A stretch of DNA of 64,000 bases from Rapana venosa (Eukaryota; Mollusca; Gastropoda; Neogastropoda; Muricidae). Position 1 is the stretch's first letter; every line of letters starts with the position of its first letter. Positions 11,111 to 24,465 of the stretch are shown here, piece by piece. The stretch covers positions 15,000,747 to 15,064,746 of the forward strand of contig CM054140.1 of the NCBI GenBank assembly GCA_028751875.1, read 5' to 3'. The notes beneath the pieces are model-generated. The model was given only the letters and a program-made list of their open reading frames with translations, did no database searches and was not told the DNA's origin. The position numbers and the translations under genes are program-made.

Positions 11111-13905
11111 ACTCAATGACATCTTCAACCTCTCCACCTCCTTCAGATCTCCTTCAAGTTTGTTTGTTCAATGTGCAGTCTGTCTGTCCAAATGGAAAAG
11201 CCGACTACATATCTGATTTCATCTCTGAAAAAAAATTGACTTAACCTTCCTCACCGAAACTTGGCTTAAACCACATGGCCATGAGCCAAAAATAAAACAG
11301 CTGACTCCTCCTGGATATAAAACCCATTTCTTTCCCTCGACTCTCTCGAGGGGGGGGATTCCCATCATTCTCAAAGACATTTTGGGAACCATCTCTTTCT
11401 TTCAGTCACAACCTTCAATTCTCACATGAATCTTTGAAGTTTGCGAAATCAATCTCAACCACCTGGCCACTCTATTACTATTGCTGCCTTTACCGTCCAC
11501 CTCCCAGCCGTAAAAACAACCTAACATCTTCTCTTTTTCACCAAGAATTCCAGTCACTCCTTGACCACTACAGCCTCTCTCCCACTAAACTTATAATTCT
11601 TGGTGACTTCAACTTCCATTTCGACAACCAGTCTTTTCCAGATGTCAAACGTCTTTCTCTTTCTCTGTCCAACCATTCTCTCTCTCAACTGGTAAACGAA
11701 GCAACGCACAGATCTGGTCATATTTTAGACTGGCTGATTACTAATGCTTCATTCAATCTTGTCACATCTGTTACTGTCACCGACGAACTGCATTCTGATC
11801 ATTCCGCAATTCTTTTCCATCTCAACATCACAAAACCTGTCAAAAAAGAAGAAATAGGGTTACTCGTCGCAATCTTAAGGCCTTAGACATTCATACCTTC
11901 TCTTCCCAAGCTTCCGAACGTTTTTTCACAAACCTCTGACCACACTGACCTCTCTGATCACTATAACACTATTCTCCGCCAACGCTTGATGAGCTGCCCC
12001 TCCTACTAAATCATCTCCCCTGACAGACCCTGTGCGCCTGGTATACCCAAGACATCTTGATAGCGAAGCGCAACGCGCAACTAGAACGGCAGTGGCGGAA
12101 GTCAAAAACCGAAATCAAAAAAGCTTTTCCCAAAACAATTAAACAAAGTCAAACTCTTAATCCATTCAACAAAGACAGACTACTACTCTTCCCAAATTCT
12201 CTGTGCTACATCCATAAAATCTTTTTTTTCCCTTTACCTCAAAACTCCTTGGATCTGCAAAAACAACTCCTCTGCCTAACACCCACGCCCGTCTGAACTT
12301 CCATCCATATTTTCTGCCTTCTTTTCAGACAAAGTTCGAAACATATGCTCCAGACTTGATCAAACTCAATTCCAGCCTGCGCCTCTTGACCCCCAGTTCA
12401 CTGGCACTCCTCTCTTTTCCTTTCCCTCCCACAAGTGAAAAAGAAATCATGACAATTCTGAAGGAAATGACTATAAAATCATGCGACCTGACCCTTTCCT
12501 GCTCCTGTTTTCTCACAATGCCTTCCACAACTTGTGCCTATTTTCACTAAAATAGTAAACTCATCTCTTCAGTCAGGAAATTTTCCCTCAGCTCTTAAAA
12601 AAGCAATAGTCACCCTCTACTGAAAAAGCACGACCTTGATCCCAACATTCTGAAGAATTATAGGCCTGTCTAAACTTACCCTTTGTCTCTAAAGTACTAG
12701 AAAAAGTTGTTCTCAAACAGCTCAACAGTCACCTTCATTCCAATGATCTTCTCCCACTTTTCAGTCTGCCTATCGCCCCAACCACAGCACCGAAACCACC
12801 CTAGTCCATACTTTTTTATACACTTCTACTTGCTTCTGATGCAGGAAAAATCTCCATCCTCACTCTTCTTGACTTATCTGCAGCCTTTGATACCATAGAT
12901 CACTCAATTCTTCTTTCTCGCCTCCAAAATACGTTGGTATTAATGGCACAGCCCTCACCGGTTTACTTCATACCTCACAGACCGGTTCAGAAATTATTGT
13001 AAACAAAATTCAATCAACCTGTCAAAATGGAATTTTGGAGTCCCGCAGGGATCAGTCCTGGCCCTGTTCTCTTACTCTCTACACTGCTCCACTCTCACAT
13101 ATAATAAACAACCACCCTATTGATCATCATTTCTATGCCGATGATACTCCTTCAGTGCAGCGATACTGTTGAAAACTTGCCTTCCCTCCTGACAAATATG
13201 TCCTACTGCCTTCAAGACATTCAAAACTGGATGACCAGAAAAAGTTACAACTTAATGCGAAAAAACCAAACCCATGCTAACCCAAAGGGACCCAACAAAA
13301 TTTCCTCTATCACAAAAACTTCAATAAAATTTCGCAATACGTCGTTCCTTTGTCCTATCGTAAAATTTTTAGTATTTCTTGAAAACCACTCTCTATAAAA
13401 AATTCATCCCCAGTTTGCAGTCTTCTACATAAATTTCGGCGCATAAGCCGATTCCAAGATTGTCCACTGTTTGCAATTTCCCAAGTTTGTCACATTTTTC
13501 CATTCTTTCACGTTTAACACGTAATTCTCTTTTGGCTGGCCACCCACATCACCACCTCTTCAACGCTACAAAACTCGCAGCTCACTGGGCCCAAAAAAAA
13601 AAAAATCTGACACACACCCTTTCGCGTCCTTTATGGTTTCCCGTCTCACAAAGAGAGTAAAAATCAATACCCTCTGTTTCAAAAGTCTCCACAAACTGAC
13701 CCTCTTTTCTCTGTAACTGTCTTCACCGTACACTCCCCCCCGTTCCCTTTTTCACCCCAATCTTTGTGCTTCGAACCCCAGATTAAAAAACCCCCTGTTG
13801 GCCGTCGCTCCTTCTCTGTTTCTGGTCCCCCCCCTGGAATGACCCCCCCTTTCACTTCGAAAAGCCTTCATTGATTTTCAAATCCAGCCCCAAAAAAACA
13901 TTATT
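11111..13905 (+). mobile_element. L2-like LINE, copy A (3' tail missing)
   Basis: The endonuclease segment (about 11434-11886) reads ILGDFNFHFDN and HILDWLI and ends with the SDHSAILFH catalytic block. The RT part follows with NYRPV (near 12660), LSAAFDTIDHSILLSRL (near 12880), GVPQGSVL (near 13040) and FYADDT (near 13130). Many frameshifts make it non-functional. After about 13250 the sequence becomes ragged and runs straight into the start of copy B without a 3' tail. The motif set fits the L2/CR1 group. Confidence 0.82.
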
Positions 13906-16900
13906 TCCTACCTCTTCAACCTCCCCCCTCCTTCAGACTCCTTTAAATTTTTTTGTTCAATTGCATCTTCTTCAAATGGAAAAGTGACTACATACTGATT
14001 TCATCTCTGAAAAAAAATTTACTTTAACCTTCCCACCCAAACTTGGCTTTAAACCCCCGGCCATGACAAAAATAAAACAGCTGACCCCCCGGGTATAAAA
14101 CCATTTCTTTCCCACTCTCTCGAGGGGGTGGGGTTGCCTCATTCTCAAAGACTCTTGGAACCATCTCTTTTTTTCATCACAACCCTTTAAACTCACATGA
14201 ACTTTTTTAAGTTTGCGAAAACAATCTCAACCTCCTGGCACCTATTTCCTGCTGCCTTTACCCTCCCCCTCCCAGCCGTAAAAACAACCTAACATCTTCT
14301 CTTTTTCACCAAGAATTCCAGTCACTCCTTGACCACTACAGCCTCTCTCCCACTAAACTTATAAATTCTTGTGACTTCAACTTCCATTTCGACAACCAGT
14401 CTTCTCCAGATGTCAAACGTCTTTCTCTTTCTCTGTCCAACCATTCTCTCTCTCAACTGGTAAACGAAGCAACGCACAGATCTGGTCATATTTTAGACTG
14501 GCTGATTACTAATGCTTCATTCAATCTTGTCACATCTGTTACTGTCACCGACGAACTGCATTCTGATCATTCCGCAATTCTTTTCCATCTCAACATCACA
14601 AAACCTGTCAGAAAGAAGAAATATGTTACTCGTCGCAATCTTAAGGCCTTAGACATTCATACCTTCTCTTCCCAAGCTTCCGAACGTTTTTCACAAACCT
14701 CTGACCACACTGACCTCTCTGATCACTATAACACTATTCTCCGCCAACTGCTTGATGAGCATGCACCTCCTACTGACCATCTCCTCCCTGACAGACCCTG
14801 TGCGCCATGGTATACCCAAGACATCTTGATAGCGAAGCGCAAACGCCGGCAACTAGAACGGCAGTGGCGGAAGTCAAAAACCGAAATCAACAAACAGCTT
14901 TTCCCAAAACAATTAAACAAAGTCAAACTCTTAATCCATTCAACAAAGACAGACTACTACTCTTCCCAAATTCTCTGTGCTACATCCATAAAATCTCTTT
15001 TTTCCCTCACCTCAAATCTCCTTGGATCTGCAAAAACAACTCCTCTGCCTAACACCCACAGCCTGTCTGAACTTCCATCCATATTTTCTGCCTTCTTTTC
15101 AGACAAAGTTCGAAACATATGCTCCAGACTTGATCAAACTCAATTCCAGCCTGCGCCTCTTGACCCCCAGTTCACTGGCACTCCTCTCTTTTCCTTCCAT
15201 CCCACAAGTGAAAAAGAAATCATGACAATTCTGAAGGAAATGACTATAAAATCATGCGACCTTGATCCCATACCTGCTCCTGTTTTCTCACAATGCCTTC
15301 CACAACTTGTGCCTATTATCACTAAAATAGTAAACTCATCTCTTCAGTCAGGAAATTTTCCATCAGCTCTTAAAACAGCAATAGTCACACCTCACTGAAA
15401 AGCACGACCTTGATCCCAACATTCTGAAGAATTATAGGCCTGTCTCAAACTTACCCTTTGTCTCTAAAGTACTAGAAAAAGTTTGTTCTCAAACAGCTCA
15501 ACAGTCACCTTCATTCCAATGATCTTCTTCCCACTTTTCAGTCTGCCTATCGCCCCAACCACAGCACCGAAACCACCCTAGTCCATACTTTAGATACACT
15601 TCTACTTGCTTCTGATGCAGAAAAATCTCCATCCTCACTCTTCTGACTTATCTGCAGCCTTTGATACCATAATCACTCAATTCTTCTTTCTCGCCTCCAA
15701 AATACGTTTGGTATTAATGGCACAGCCCTCACCTGGTTACTTCATACTCACAGACCGTTCCAGAAAGTTATTGTAAACAAATTCAATCAAAACCTGTCAA
15801 AATGGAATGTGGAGTCCCGCAGGGATCAGTCCTGGGCCCTGTTCCTTTACTCTCTACACTGCTCCACTCTCACATATAATAAACAACCACCCTATTGATC
15901 ATCATTTCTATGCCGATGAATACTCCGCTTCAGTGCAGCGATACTGTTGAAAACTTGCTCTTCCCTCCTGACAAATATGTCCTACTGCCTTCAAGACATT
16001 CAAAACTGGATGACTCAGAACAAGTTTAAAAACTTAATCCCAAAAAAAACCCGAAGCCATGTTTCTTTCTCAAAAAGGGGCCCCAACAAAACTTTCCCTA
16101 CCAAAAACTTAAAATAAAAATTCGGAAAATACGTCTTTCCCCTTTGCCCTACTCTGTGAAGTTTTAGGAGTAGTTCTTGAAAACCCACACTCTTTTGAAA
16201 AAAATTCCCATCCCCCCAATCTCCCATTTTTGTTTACTATCAATTACGGCGCAAAAGCCATTGAAAGTATCGTCCACTGTGCAATTTCCCAAAAAAAGCT
16301 TGTCAAAAACTCTCATTCTTTCCGCTTTAACTACTGTAATTTTTTTGGCGGGCCTTTAACGATCTTTTTCCCCCGCTTTCAACGCAAACAAAACTCTGCA
16401 GTGGGAAGGGTCCTAAGAAAAAAAAAATTTCGGAACACATCATCCTCTTTTTGCGATCTTTCATGGTTCCCTGTCTCACAAAGATGGAGTAAAAAATTAA
16501 ATCCCCTTGTTTCAAATGTCTCCCAAAAATCTGCCCCCCTTTACTCGGGTAACTGTCTTCACCTGTAACTCCATCCCGTTCCCTTCGTTCAAGGCCGAAA
16601 GAAAATTTGTGTTTTCGAACCCCCAAAATTCAAAAAAAACCCACTTTTGGGCCCGTGTCCTTCCTGTTTCTGGTCCATCCCCCGGAATGCCCTCCCTTTT
16701 TAAATTGGGTCAAAACCCTTCCTTGTTTTCCCTTTCCAAAACCCAGCCTCAAAACACCTTTTTTTCCTACCTGAGACTTTTCCCCCACATATTTTCCCCC
16801 AAATTTTTAAAACGAAACCCTTTCACCTTCTAAGTGTTTTTTCCGTTTTTTTTTTGTGGGGTGTGGTGGGGGGGTTCGTAGTGCCCCGCGCATGGATTTG

Positions 16901-17045
16901 AAATTGTTGCTCTTTAGTTTAAGGAGATTTTGCTGCCTTAAATGTTTGGAGGAAAGCGCTTCGATTTGTTTTTTTTTTAAAAATTTTTCAGCGCAAATTT
17001 TAAAAATTCCATATATTATTTTTTATTATTATGTACATACATAAA
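13906..17045 (+). mobile_element. L2-like LINE, copy B with 3' tail
   Basis: A direct repeat of copy A (14286-16000 matches 11520-13250 with scattered small indels). The EN-RT linker frame (about 14826-15398) is open here where copy A is broken. The RT shows AFDTI, GVPQGSVLGP and FYAD, with frameshifts. The end, at 16970-17035, is a degraded form of the tail CAGCGCTATATAAATTCC plus (ATT)n that also occurs intact at 24385-24468 and 62150-62200. Confidence 0.8.
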
Positions 17046-17359
17046 AAAAATTTAAAAAAGCGATATTCACAAGCATATGTCTGCTGTAAAATGCACAAAT
17101 CCCAGTTTGTCACATTTTTTTTCCCTTTTTAAACAATTGCTTTTCTTCGCGTCGAACGTCAGACAGCAATATTTTTTGTCATTTATATGAGCAAAAACAT
17201 ACGCTCCCTTTAAAGGCCCTGCCAAGTCGGGCCCCACGCACCCGACTTCGCACAAAGATTTTTTTTTTACCTTTTAAGTTCTTTCGGGAAAAAAAAGGAG
17301 GGGGAATGGACCAAGAAGGCAAAAAATGGGCAAAAAGGGGGTGACGGGAAAAAAAAAGG
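17046..17359. other. No recognised feature; ragged sequence
   Basis: Homopolymer-rich stretch between the LINE tail and the R2 block. No counterpart was found left of R1. Confidence 0.4.
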
Positions 17360-17409
17360 AAACAAGGCGAAAAAAAGAGAGTGATTGAAAAAAAGGAAAA
17401 TTCTAGCAC

Positions 17410-17490
17410 AGAATTTTTCCAAAATTTTGGGGATTTCTATTTATACTGATAGGCCCCCCCGGGTCCCCTCGGGGGAGTTCACAATTTCTT
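17410..17490 (+). repeat. 80-bp dispersed box, copy 2
   Basis: Degraded match to 3410-3490: CACAGAATTT, TATTTATACTGA and GTTCACAATTT in the same order. Confidence 0.5.
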
Positions 17491-20159
17491 TATTTGGAAA
17501 AACTGTAAAAATTTTTTTTTACTGGCATACCAAAATAAACCACCCATCCCTTTTAAATTCAATTTTCAAAACTGTTTTTTAAAATCTGTAGATTTCTTTA
17601 AAGGGGTGCAAAAAAATTTTCCCCCTCAGGGTGTAGAATTTTAACAGATGAAAAATTTTTGTCTGAGCATTTGACAAAGAAAAAGACATGGGGTAACTTT
17701 CCCTCTCATTTTCTTTTCAAAATAAAAACAGATATCTAAAAATAAGATATTGTGATGTGGGGTTACCCCGGGCTGTAGTTTTACCCGTTTTTAACATTGG
17801 CCAAATGTTCCTTTTTTTTCTGGGTTTTTCCCCACTTTTTACCCGAAAAAACCCCTCCCCTTCCCTTTTCCAAAAGCTATATGGTCATTTCAAAACATTG
17901 GGTATGGGTAGTGACCCACTTCAACATCTTTCCATTTGACGAATTTTTTTTTTTAACGTAGTGAATCTGGTTACTGGTTTTTGTTTGGAAATTTTAAAAA
18001 AATAAATTTTAAAAATTTTAATAAAATACTTATCTTTTTTTTTAAAAAAAAAATTGGGTTTTCTTTTAAAAAATGTGGCCCTTTTCCCAAAAGGGGGTTT
18101 GTGCTGATGTTCATTTCGTTTTTAAAATTTTTTCTTCGACTTCCCAAAAACTGCAATTTTAAACACAATTTGTATTTTAAAAAAAAGCCCCGAAAGTTGT
18201 TTTCCCAAAATCCCAAACAGAAAAATCCTTTATTTTTTTTCATGAACATTTAAAAAAAGGGTGGAATTTAAATACCCTTTTGGGGTGCGCTTGGTTTCCC
18301 AAAATCCCCCCTTTTAAAAAATTTATTTACAAAAAATAAAAATACCCAAACATTATAGCTTCCAATGATTTAAAATAAAAATTTAAAAAAGTAATAAAAA
18401 AAAAGATGTTTTTGATCAGCAAGCCTTCCCACCCCCGTTCATGGGTTGAAACTCCAGATTATCAACATCGTTTCTCATTTTTAACGTCACGACCGACCGA
18501 CGTAAATTTGGTGCAAAACTCGGCACATTCCTTCACTGACCGAGATTTTTATCGCTGGCACTTCACCTTGACCTAAAATATCTCTGGCACGTACTTTTTC
18601 CCGCCAAAGGAACATCGCGATGCTATACTAGTGTGCCGGTCTTTGTCTTCTTCCAAAATTTCTCATGTCACGACCGACCGCTAAAGCACGGCAGCATTTG
18701 ATCAAGATGCGTTTACTCGCTTCTATCGCATTTTTTATCGAAGGAGAAGGAATATTTTCTTTTCAAAGTATTTTACTTTTGCCAACCATGGTTTAATAAT
18801 CGTAAACTCGTGTTTAAATCACAAAATTGCTTGTTTTTGTCAGGTTCTCTTTTCTTGTCAACAGCTTTGGCTTGTTAGCTGTGGGTACATTTACCGATCG
18901 TTTCATTTGATGACCGCTTATTCTTACTCGGAAAGAAATAAAAAGCCATCAACTGTAATTTGTGGAAATGGTTGTTATGTGCAAGAAATAAATTGTGCAC
19001 AAAATATTAAATAGATCCAGTTTTTGTTGTGCGGCGTTAAGGTTAGGACATGAAACGAAAATAGTAGCGTTTCTTGTATGACCGCAACATTCTTGTTGAA
19101 GTTTTACTTTCTCTTTCTTTTATAGATGCTATTCGTGTTTTATTTCGAACAATTAGCGACAGAAGTGATTATTTTCAGTGTTTGAATGTATTTTATGGGA
19201 ATATTTTCGTTGATCTGTAAACTCATGTATTAACCACGTTGGTTGTGACACGAAACCAAGATAGCGTGGTTTCTGTCTCAGCCGTTAGATCTAGAAGCAT
19301 ACGTAAAATTAGTCTCGCGTTTTCGTCATTCAGTTATTGATTCTTTATATGGATGCTCTGGTTATGTTGTTGAAAATATAAACCTGCAGCAATTTTGTTC
19401 TGTGGTTATCTCGCACGTTGAAATTTGGCCGTAAAACGTTTAGCTCGTGTTAGTCGTGACAGGAAATGGATTATGGTTTTGTGTCACGACTCTGATCTAC
19501 TGTAATAAATCGTCCCCTTTTCCTCGGATACAGATTTCTAGTGTTGTTTTCAGGGAAGTGATTGATCTACACAATCGTTGTTAATCGTAATGAGTCAACC
19601 GTAAAATGCACGATAAAACGTCATCGCAGTGAGTGACGTTAATGTTTGCTACAAACTGCGCCGATGACAGAGCTCCTCTGTGTTCCTGGTCACGACCAAA
19701 ACACGTCACTCGTTTTCTACCACTTATGTTCGTAGGCTTCAAATGTAATCAAACAATGACGTTCTTCCGATTAAATTATGTTCATTTGAGAGATAGGATA
19801 CAATGCTGGAAGTCCTAAGCTTAACATTTTTCAAACTCCTGAAACTTTACAAGTCCGTGATCAGTTATGATGAAAACCACATCATGAGGATGGGCTTTTT
19901 TGTTTTGTTTCGTTCGTTTCTGTTTTCCTTGTCAACATTTGGAACCAATTCATCTTTAAATGTGCAAGACAAGCGTTGATAACAAAACAAATAACACACA
20001 ACTGACACACATTCACATTGACATAAAAGGCAAGAACACTACAGTTGAAATTGGTTATGACAAGAAACCATGAATGCCTTTTTCGCCAAAAAAAAAATAA
20101 AAAATCAACATTTATTGAGCAGAATAAGCAATTCACATGCTTAAAAATTTTAATTGTGG

Positions 20160-20292
20160 TGTACACACACACACACACATCCGCATCCACATTCACGCAC
20201 ACACATACACACACACACTCTCTCTCTCTCTCATGCGCTTGTACACACACCACACACACACACACATACATATTACATACATATAATTATTT

Positions 20293-20372
<80 letters not shown>

Positions 20373-20385
20373 AAAAACACACACA
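20160..20385 (+). repeat. Compound CA / CT microsatellite
   Basis: Interrupted (CA)n with a 55-bp pure (CT)n at about 20293-20347, followed by (CA)n. R1 carries a corrupted equivalent. Confidence 0.95.
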
Positions 20386-20582
20386 AAATATTATGTGTAA
20401 TAAAGGAGAAGTCTAATGAGGGGGGTACAGTTACAAAGAAGAGCATTGTCTAGAAAAGTAGATCTTATCCAGTGGGAGTCTTATGATAGAGAATAAAGGG
20501 GGGCAGGTGCCCACTATACATATGGATGCATGTGATTATGACCAACAATTTTTTTTAACTGTTACAATATAAATCAAATCAT

Positions 20583-20592
20583 GTGTGTGTGC

Positions 20593-20661
<69 letters not shown>
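20583..20661 (+). repeat. (GT)n-(GA)n compound microsatellite
   Basis: A GT run passes directly into a GA run. Confidence 0.95.
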
Positions 20662-21235
20662 ACTTAACAGTCCTAAATCAGTTTGAAATTATGTTAGATC
20701 ATGTTAGATGTGGGACAAAAACGCAGCTGCATGTGTGGAAAAAAAAAAAGCACCGGCAAATGCTGAGAGTGCTTGAAGGATTCTATTTGCCCATAAAATA
20801 AAAGAATTAATTTGCCTGTAAAACAATAAATGAAGAAGAAATAACCTTAGATTATTCTGTTATTCAAAGTGTTGTTAATATTAAAGGAAGAAACCCCAAC
20901 AACACAGCAAAGGTGATGATTTGTAATCAATTGACAATCCTAACAAAGTTTGATCGACAATTAAGTTTTGGTTTTTACTAATAAAAAAAACCAAGAATGA
21001 ATATGATTTCATTGTTTTTTGTCGTTTTTTAAAACATGCATTTTGTACTTGATATAAAAGCACTATGCACTCATGAGCTCATATTTTATCATTAATTATG
21101 AAGGATGCGCTAGGTCAGATGGGAGAAACTGGACTTAGTTGTGTTGATTGATATTATATCACTCCAGCATGATAAATCAAATGTAGATAATGTTTATTGA
21201 TATAATATCATGTCACTCTAAGTCTTAACATAATA

Positions 21236-21565
21236 AATCAATGTTACAAAAATGCATTGTTTCTCATTTGAGATGATGTGTTTTTTGTGTTTTTTCAATT
21301 TGATCTTAAATTGCTACACTTTCATGATTCGTGCTTTTGAGGGGTGTGGTTTCCATGTCACAACCAAACGGTCTCCATGTCACAACCATAATATATCATA
21401 TAAAATGATAAATCAGTATGAATAATGTTACAAGAATGCATTGTTTTCAATTTAAGTTGATGTGTTTTGTTTAAATGTATGTTTAAATTGCTACACTTCC
21501 ATGATTTGTTATTTTGAAGGTGTGGTTTCCATGTCACAACCAAACGGTTTCCATGTCACAACCGC
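21236..21565 (+). repeat. Two tandem ~165-bp units with TGTCACAACC boxes (R2)
   Basis: Each unit runs from an ATAAATCA start through AAATTGCTACAC to GTGGTTTCCATGTCACAACC followed by AAACGGT and a second box. The two units differ by scattered changes and small indels. Confidence 0.7.
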
Positions 21566-22109
21566 AACATATTACTTTTATAAGGTATTAATTTGAAATA
21601 GCTTCCATTCTTGTGTAAAGAAAATGTTGTTTTATTTAAATGATTCTGTGGTTAAAGTTTAGGCTAATTTGTGATGCTTCCTGTGGTCACAGCAAAACAA
21701 AACAAAACTTTAAATCTGGGCGTACAAAACTGTCTAGAGTGTCATTAGAAAAAATGGCCAAAAATATGCTTTGTCAGTGATTGTCATATTTCTAATGTTA
21801 GATTTGTTTTATAATGAAAACAACAGCATTTTTGAGTGTTTTTTGTTTGATATTCTGAGTACAAAGATTTATTTATGCTACTTTTGGTTTCCATGTCACA
21901 ACCGCAACACGGCTAAAAATAGAACTTTAATTCATCAAATACTAGGAAACCAATTAATATTTCATAATTTTTTCAAAAGAATGCAGATTATGACAGAGTA
22001 CTCTAAAATATAACAAAAAGCCATAAACTTCCAATGACATTTATTTTTCAAGGTCTATGTCACAAAAACCTCACATGTTTCTGAGAATAACCCATATAAA
22101 TTTGACAAC

Positions 22110-22500
22110 TGGTTTCAAATCCAGCCTGAACTGAGCTGAAGCCTCACATGATATTCACCTATAGATCCCATAGTCTGATCGACTGTTGAAGCACCACTTT
22201 TTCTTTTTTCCTGTCTGCAACAGTATTTGTTTCCCTATCAGAGTGGCTTTTTCTACAGAATTTTGCCAGGGACAACTCTCTTGTTGCCGTGGGTTCTTTT
22301 ACGTGCGCTAAATATTTATGTGCAATACATGGGACCTCGGTTTATCGTATCATCCAAAAGACTAGCGCCCAGAACACCACTCATGATCTAATGGATGGGG
22401 AACAAGTTTCGGGTCCAAGCGGGATACAAACCACCGCACACTTCCAACCCGGACTTTTCGCTTTCTAGACAGGCACGTTACCTCTAGGCCACTCTAGTCT
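22110..22500 (-). mobile_element. tRNA-headed SINE with conserved central domain
   Basis: On the minus strand the head has an A-box-like GTGGCCTAGAGGTAAC (22492-22478) and a B-box-like GGTTTGTATCCC (near 22421-22432). It is followed by GTCTTTTGGATGATACGATA, ACCGAGGTCCC, AAAAGAACCCACGGCAAC and GAGTTGTCCCTGGCAAAATT. The GGATGAGACGATAAACCGAGGTCC segment resembles, from memory, a SINE core domain shared widely among animals (Nin-DC); that name needs checking. Related copies are at 24640-25120 and 33850-34230. Confidence 0.72.
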
Positions 22501-22504
22501 GATG

Positions 22505-22990
22505 TTTTCTTCCCATCATTTTCTCTCTCTCTGCCTCTGAGTTCTCTTTCGTATACTGTTCTCTGTAGGGCAGTCTTGGCCAGTCCAGATGTTCATGTGA
22601 CATGCCTGTACCAAGTGTTTTCGTTGCTTGTTCTGTTGTTGTTTCTACTAAAGTCAGGAGTTCTTCATGCATCCCTATGACATAATTGTCCTGCCTCCAT
22701 GCTGACTGTTCCCAGTGTTCCCATTCTAACAGTAACACTTAATTCTAGAAGAAGCTGAAGAGGGTGGGGGAGAGCAGACATCCCTGGTGTACTCCGATTG
22801 TGGTTCACAACCATTATCCTGTGTTGTTCCCTTCTTATTGTAGTAGACTGCCCTGGTTGCATTGTCACAGATGCATTCTATGGTTCTGATAAGGTTGGCA
22901 TTAATCATAATGTTATGAAGTTTCATTGTAGCTGTGGGCCTATGCTATGCCAAACTCGGTTGAACACTTTTAAAAATTAAAGTCTACAAA
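22505..22990 (-). mobile_element. Decayed RTE-like reverse transcriptase fragment
   Basis: Minus-strand frames give VDF, MKLHNI-INANLIRTIECIC, AVYYNK and then GVxQGCLLSPTLFSFF with frameshifts and stops. This is the RT segment around the RQGCLLSP motif. It is an old fragment with no visible tail or target-site duplication. Confidence 0.65.
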
Positions 22991-24380
22991 GATGATACAC
23001 AAGTTCATACTTTTAAATTTCTCAGATCTTCCCCCATCATTACACTATACTGGCTAGCCAGTAGCCTATAGATTATACTATAGCCCTCCATCACTGCATC
23101 AGTCCATGCCTTTTTCAAGATCGGCACTTGTGTACACTCTGTCAAAAATTAATCTGTCTGCACGCGCATGCATGCACACCTGTGTGTGTGAGTGTGTGTG
23201 TTAGTTAACTCAATTTATTTAACTGAACTAGTGTTCACAAGTGCATCACTGCATGACATGCTGCTTAAGTTTTGTGTGCAGCAGAAAATAAATACATCAA
23301 GTGCTACAAGTGTCAAGGTAAAATCTGGTAGTTTTAGTGATGCACTGGTCTGAATCTAGTTCATTAGACACGTTCATGCATCAGACGCCCATGTGTGCAT
23401 AAAATTTATAGATTCTATAAAAGGAATGTCTTGGCCAACTTTCCCAGTTTTTGGACCAAGTTAAGCCTAATGAAGAACTTTCTAAATTTCCACATTACTG
23501 GTGCTGCTAAGAAATGCTTTTCTTTATGCTTAATACATTGATTGTCCTTACCAAATATGAATTTTTGAATTTGTGCTCCGAATCATCCGCAACGCTATGG
23601 AAGTTAGCAAAACCCTGAGCAAATTTTTAAATTGTAAGCACTGAAAATGAGAACAAATGAGAACGAAGTACACTGCACAGGCCCCAGCAACACCACAAGA
23701 ATAATACTAGCAGACATCCTCTAATCTACAATTGAAACAAAAAGAACTATGCATTCCCCCCTTATACTGTAATAAATACGGATTACTTCACTTGATATTA
23801 CACCGTTTTGAAAAATTTTCATCAGTTCAGACAGACAAAAATGGCCGCTCACCTCTTGATTTATCCGCCATCCTTGCATTGAAGAGGCACCGTAAGTGTA
23901 CCCAGAACAAGATTTATCACATGAAATTTTCTCTGTAACTGGAGAGGAAAGATAAGCACCCATTTTTAACTAGGAAACTGAAAACTGATTCACAAACTAC
24001 AGGTCATAATAAAGAGGTAAACATCACAGCACGTGTGTACACCCTTTCGCGGGTTGCTCACTTGGTCACGTGATAGGTATACAGCAGTTACAGGAAGTCA
24101 TTGGCAATGATGATTTTAAATTAAAAAAATTAAGAGAAAAAATATCATTATCATTTATATCATTAATGTAATACGAGGGCTGTTTCCATTAAACTGAGAC
24201 CACCTTTGAATATGTTTACACAAAATAGCTAAAGACGGCACCAAAAAAGTCCTAGATGGACCTAGGCCTATTAGGCTATATCTGTCGGCCTTTGATATCT
24301 TTTCTTTTCCTTTTTTTTTTTTTTGGGGGGGGGGGGCAGTTTCGAAGTTTAATTATTATGTGTAAATGCATTGGCTTAAT
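22990..24380. other. No gene seen
   Basis: AT-rich intergenic sequence. Short frames lack splice context or family motifs. A short poly-T/poly-G tract lies at 24309-24336. Confidence 0.5.
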
Positions 24381-24384
24381 GTTG

Positions 24385-24431
24385 ACTTTGATTTGTTGCT
24401 TTACAAGATTCAGCGCTATATAAATTCCATA

Positions 24432-24465
<34 letters not shown>

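Larger units (their letters stand above)
17360..22098 (+). repeat. Duplicated non-coding block, copy R2
   Basis: Counterpart of R1 about 11.4 kb downstream. From about 18470 the copy is clean and shows what R1 has lost. It holds repeated TGTCACGACC/TGTCACAACC boxes (near 18487, 18667, 19480, 19690, 21356, 21378, 21534, 21555, 21895 and a variant at 22058), two ~165-bp tandem units and CA/CT/GA microsatellites. No open frame suggests a protein. It may be a non-autonomous or decayed transposon end, a satellite-like unit, or a plain segmental duplication. Confidence 0.8.

Noticed and set aside
20045..20453. Frames with long Ser-Leu or Thr-His runs
   Set aside because: Translated CT/CA microsatellite sequence.
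22798..22980. Plus-strand 60-codon frame with Cys and aromatic residues
   Set aside because: Antisense of the decayed RT fragment.
24171..24250. TACGAGGGCTGTTTC, resembling a mariner-type terminus
   Set aside because: No matching inverted end or transposase remnant was found nearby.
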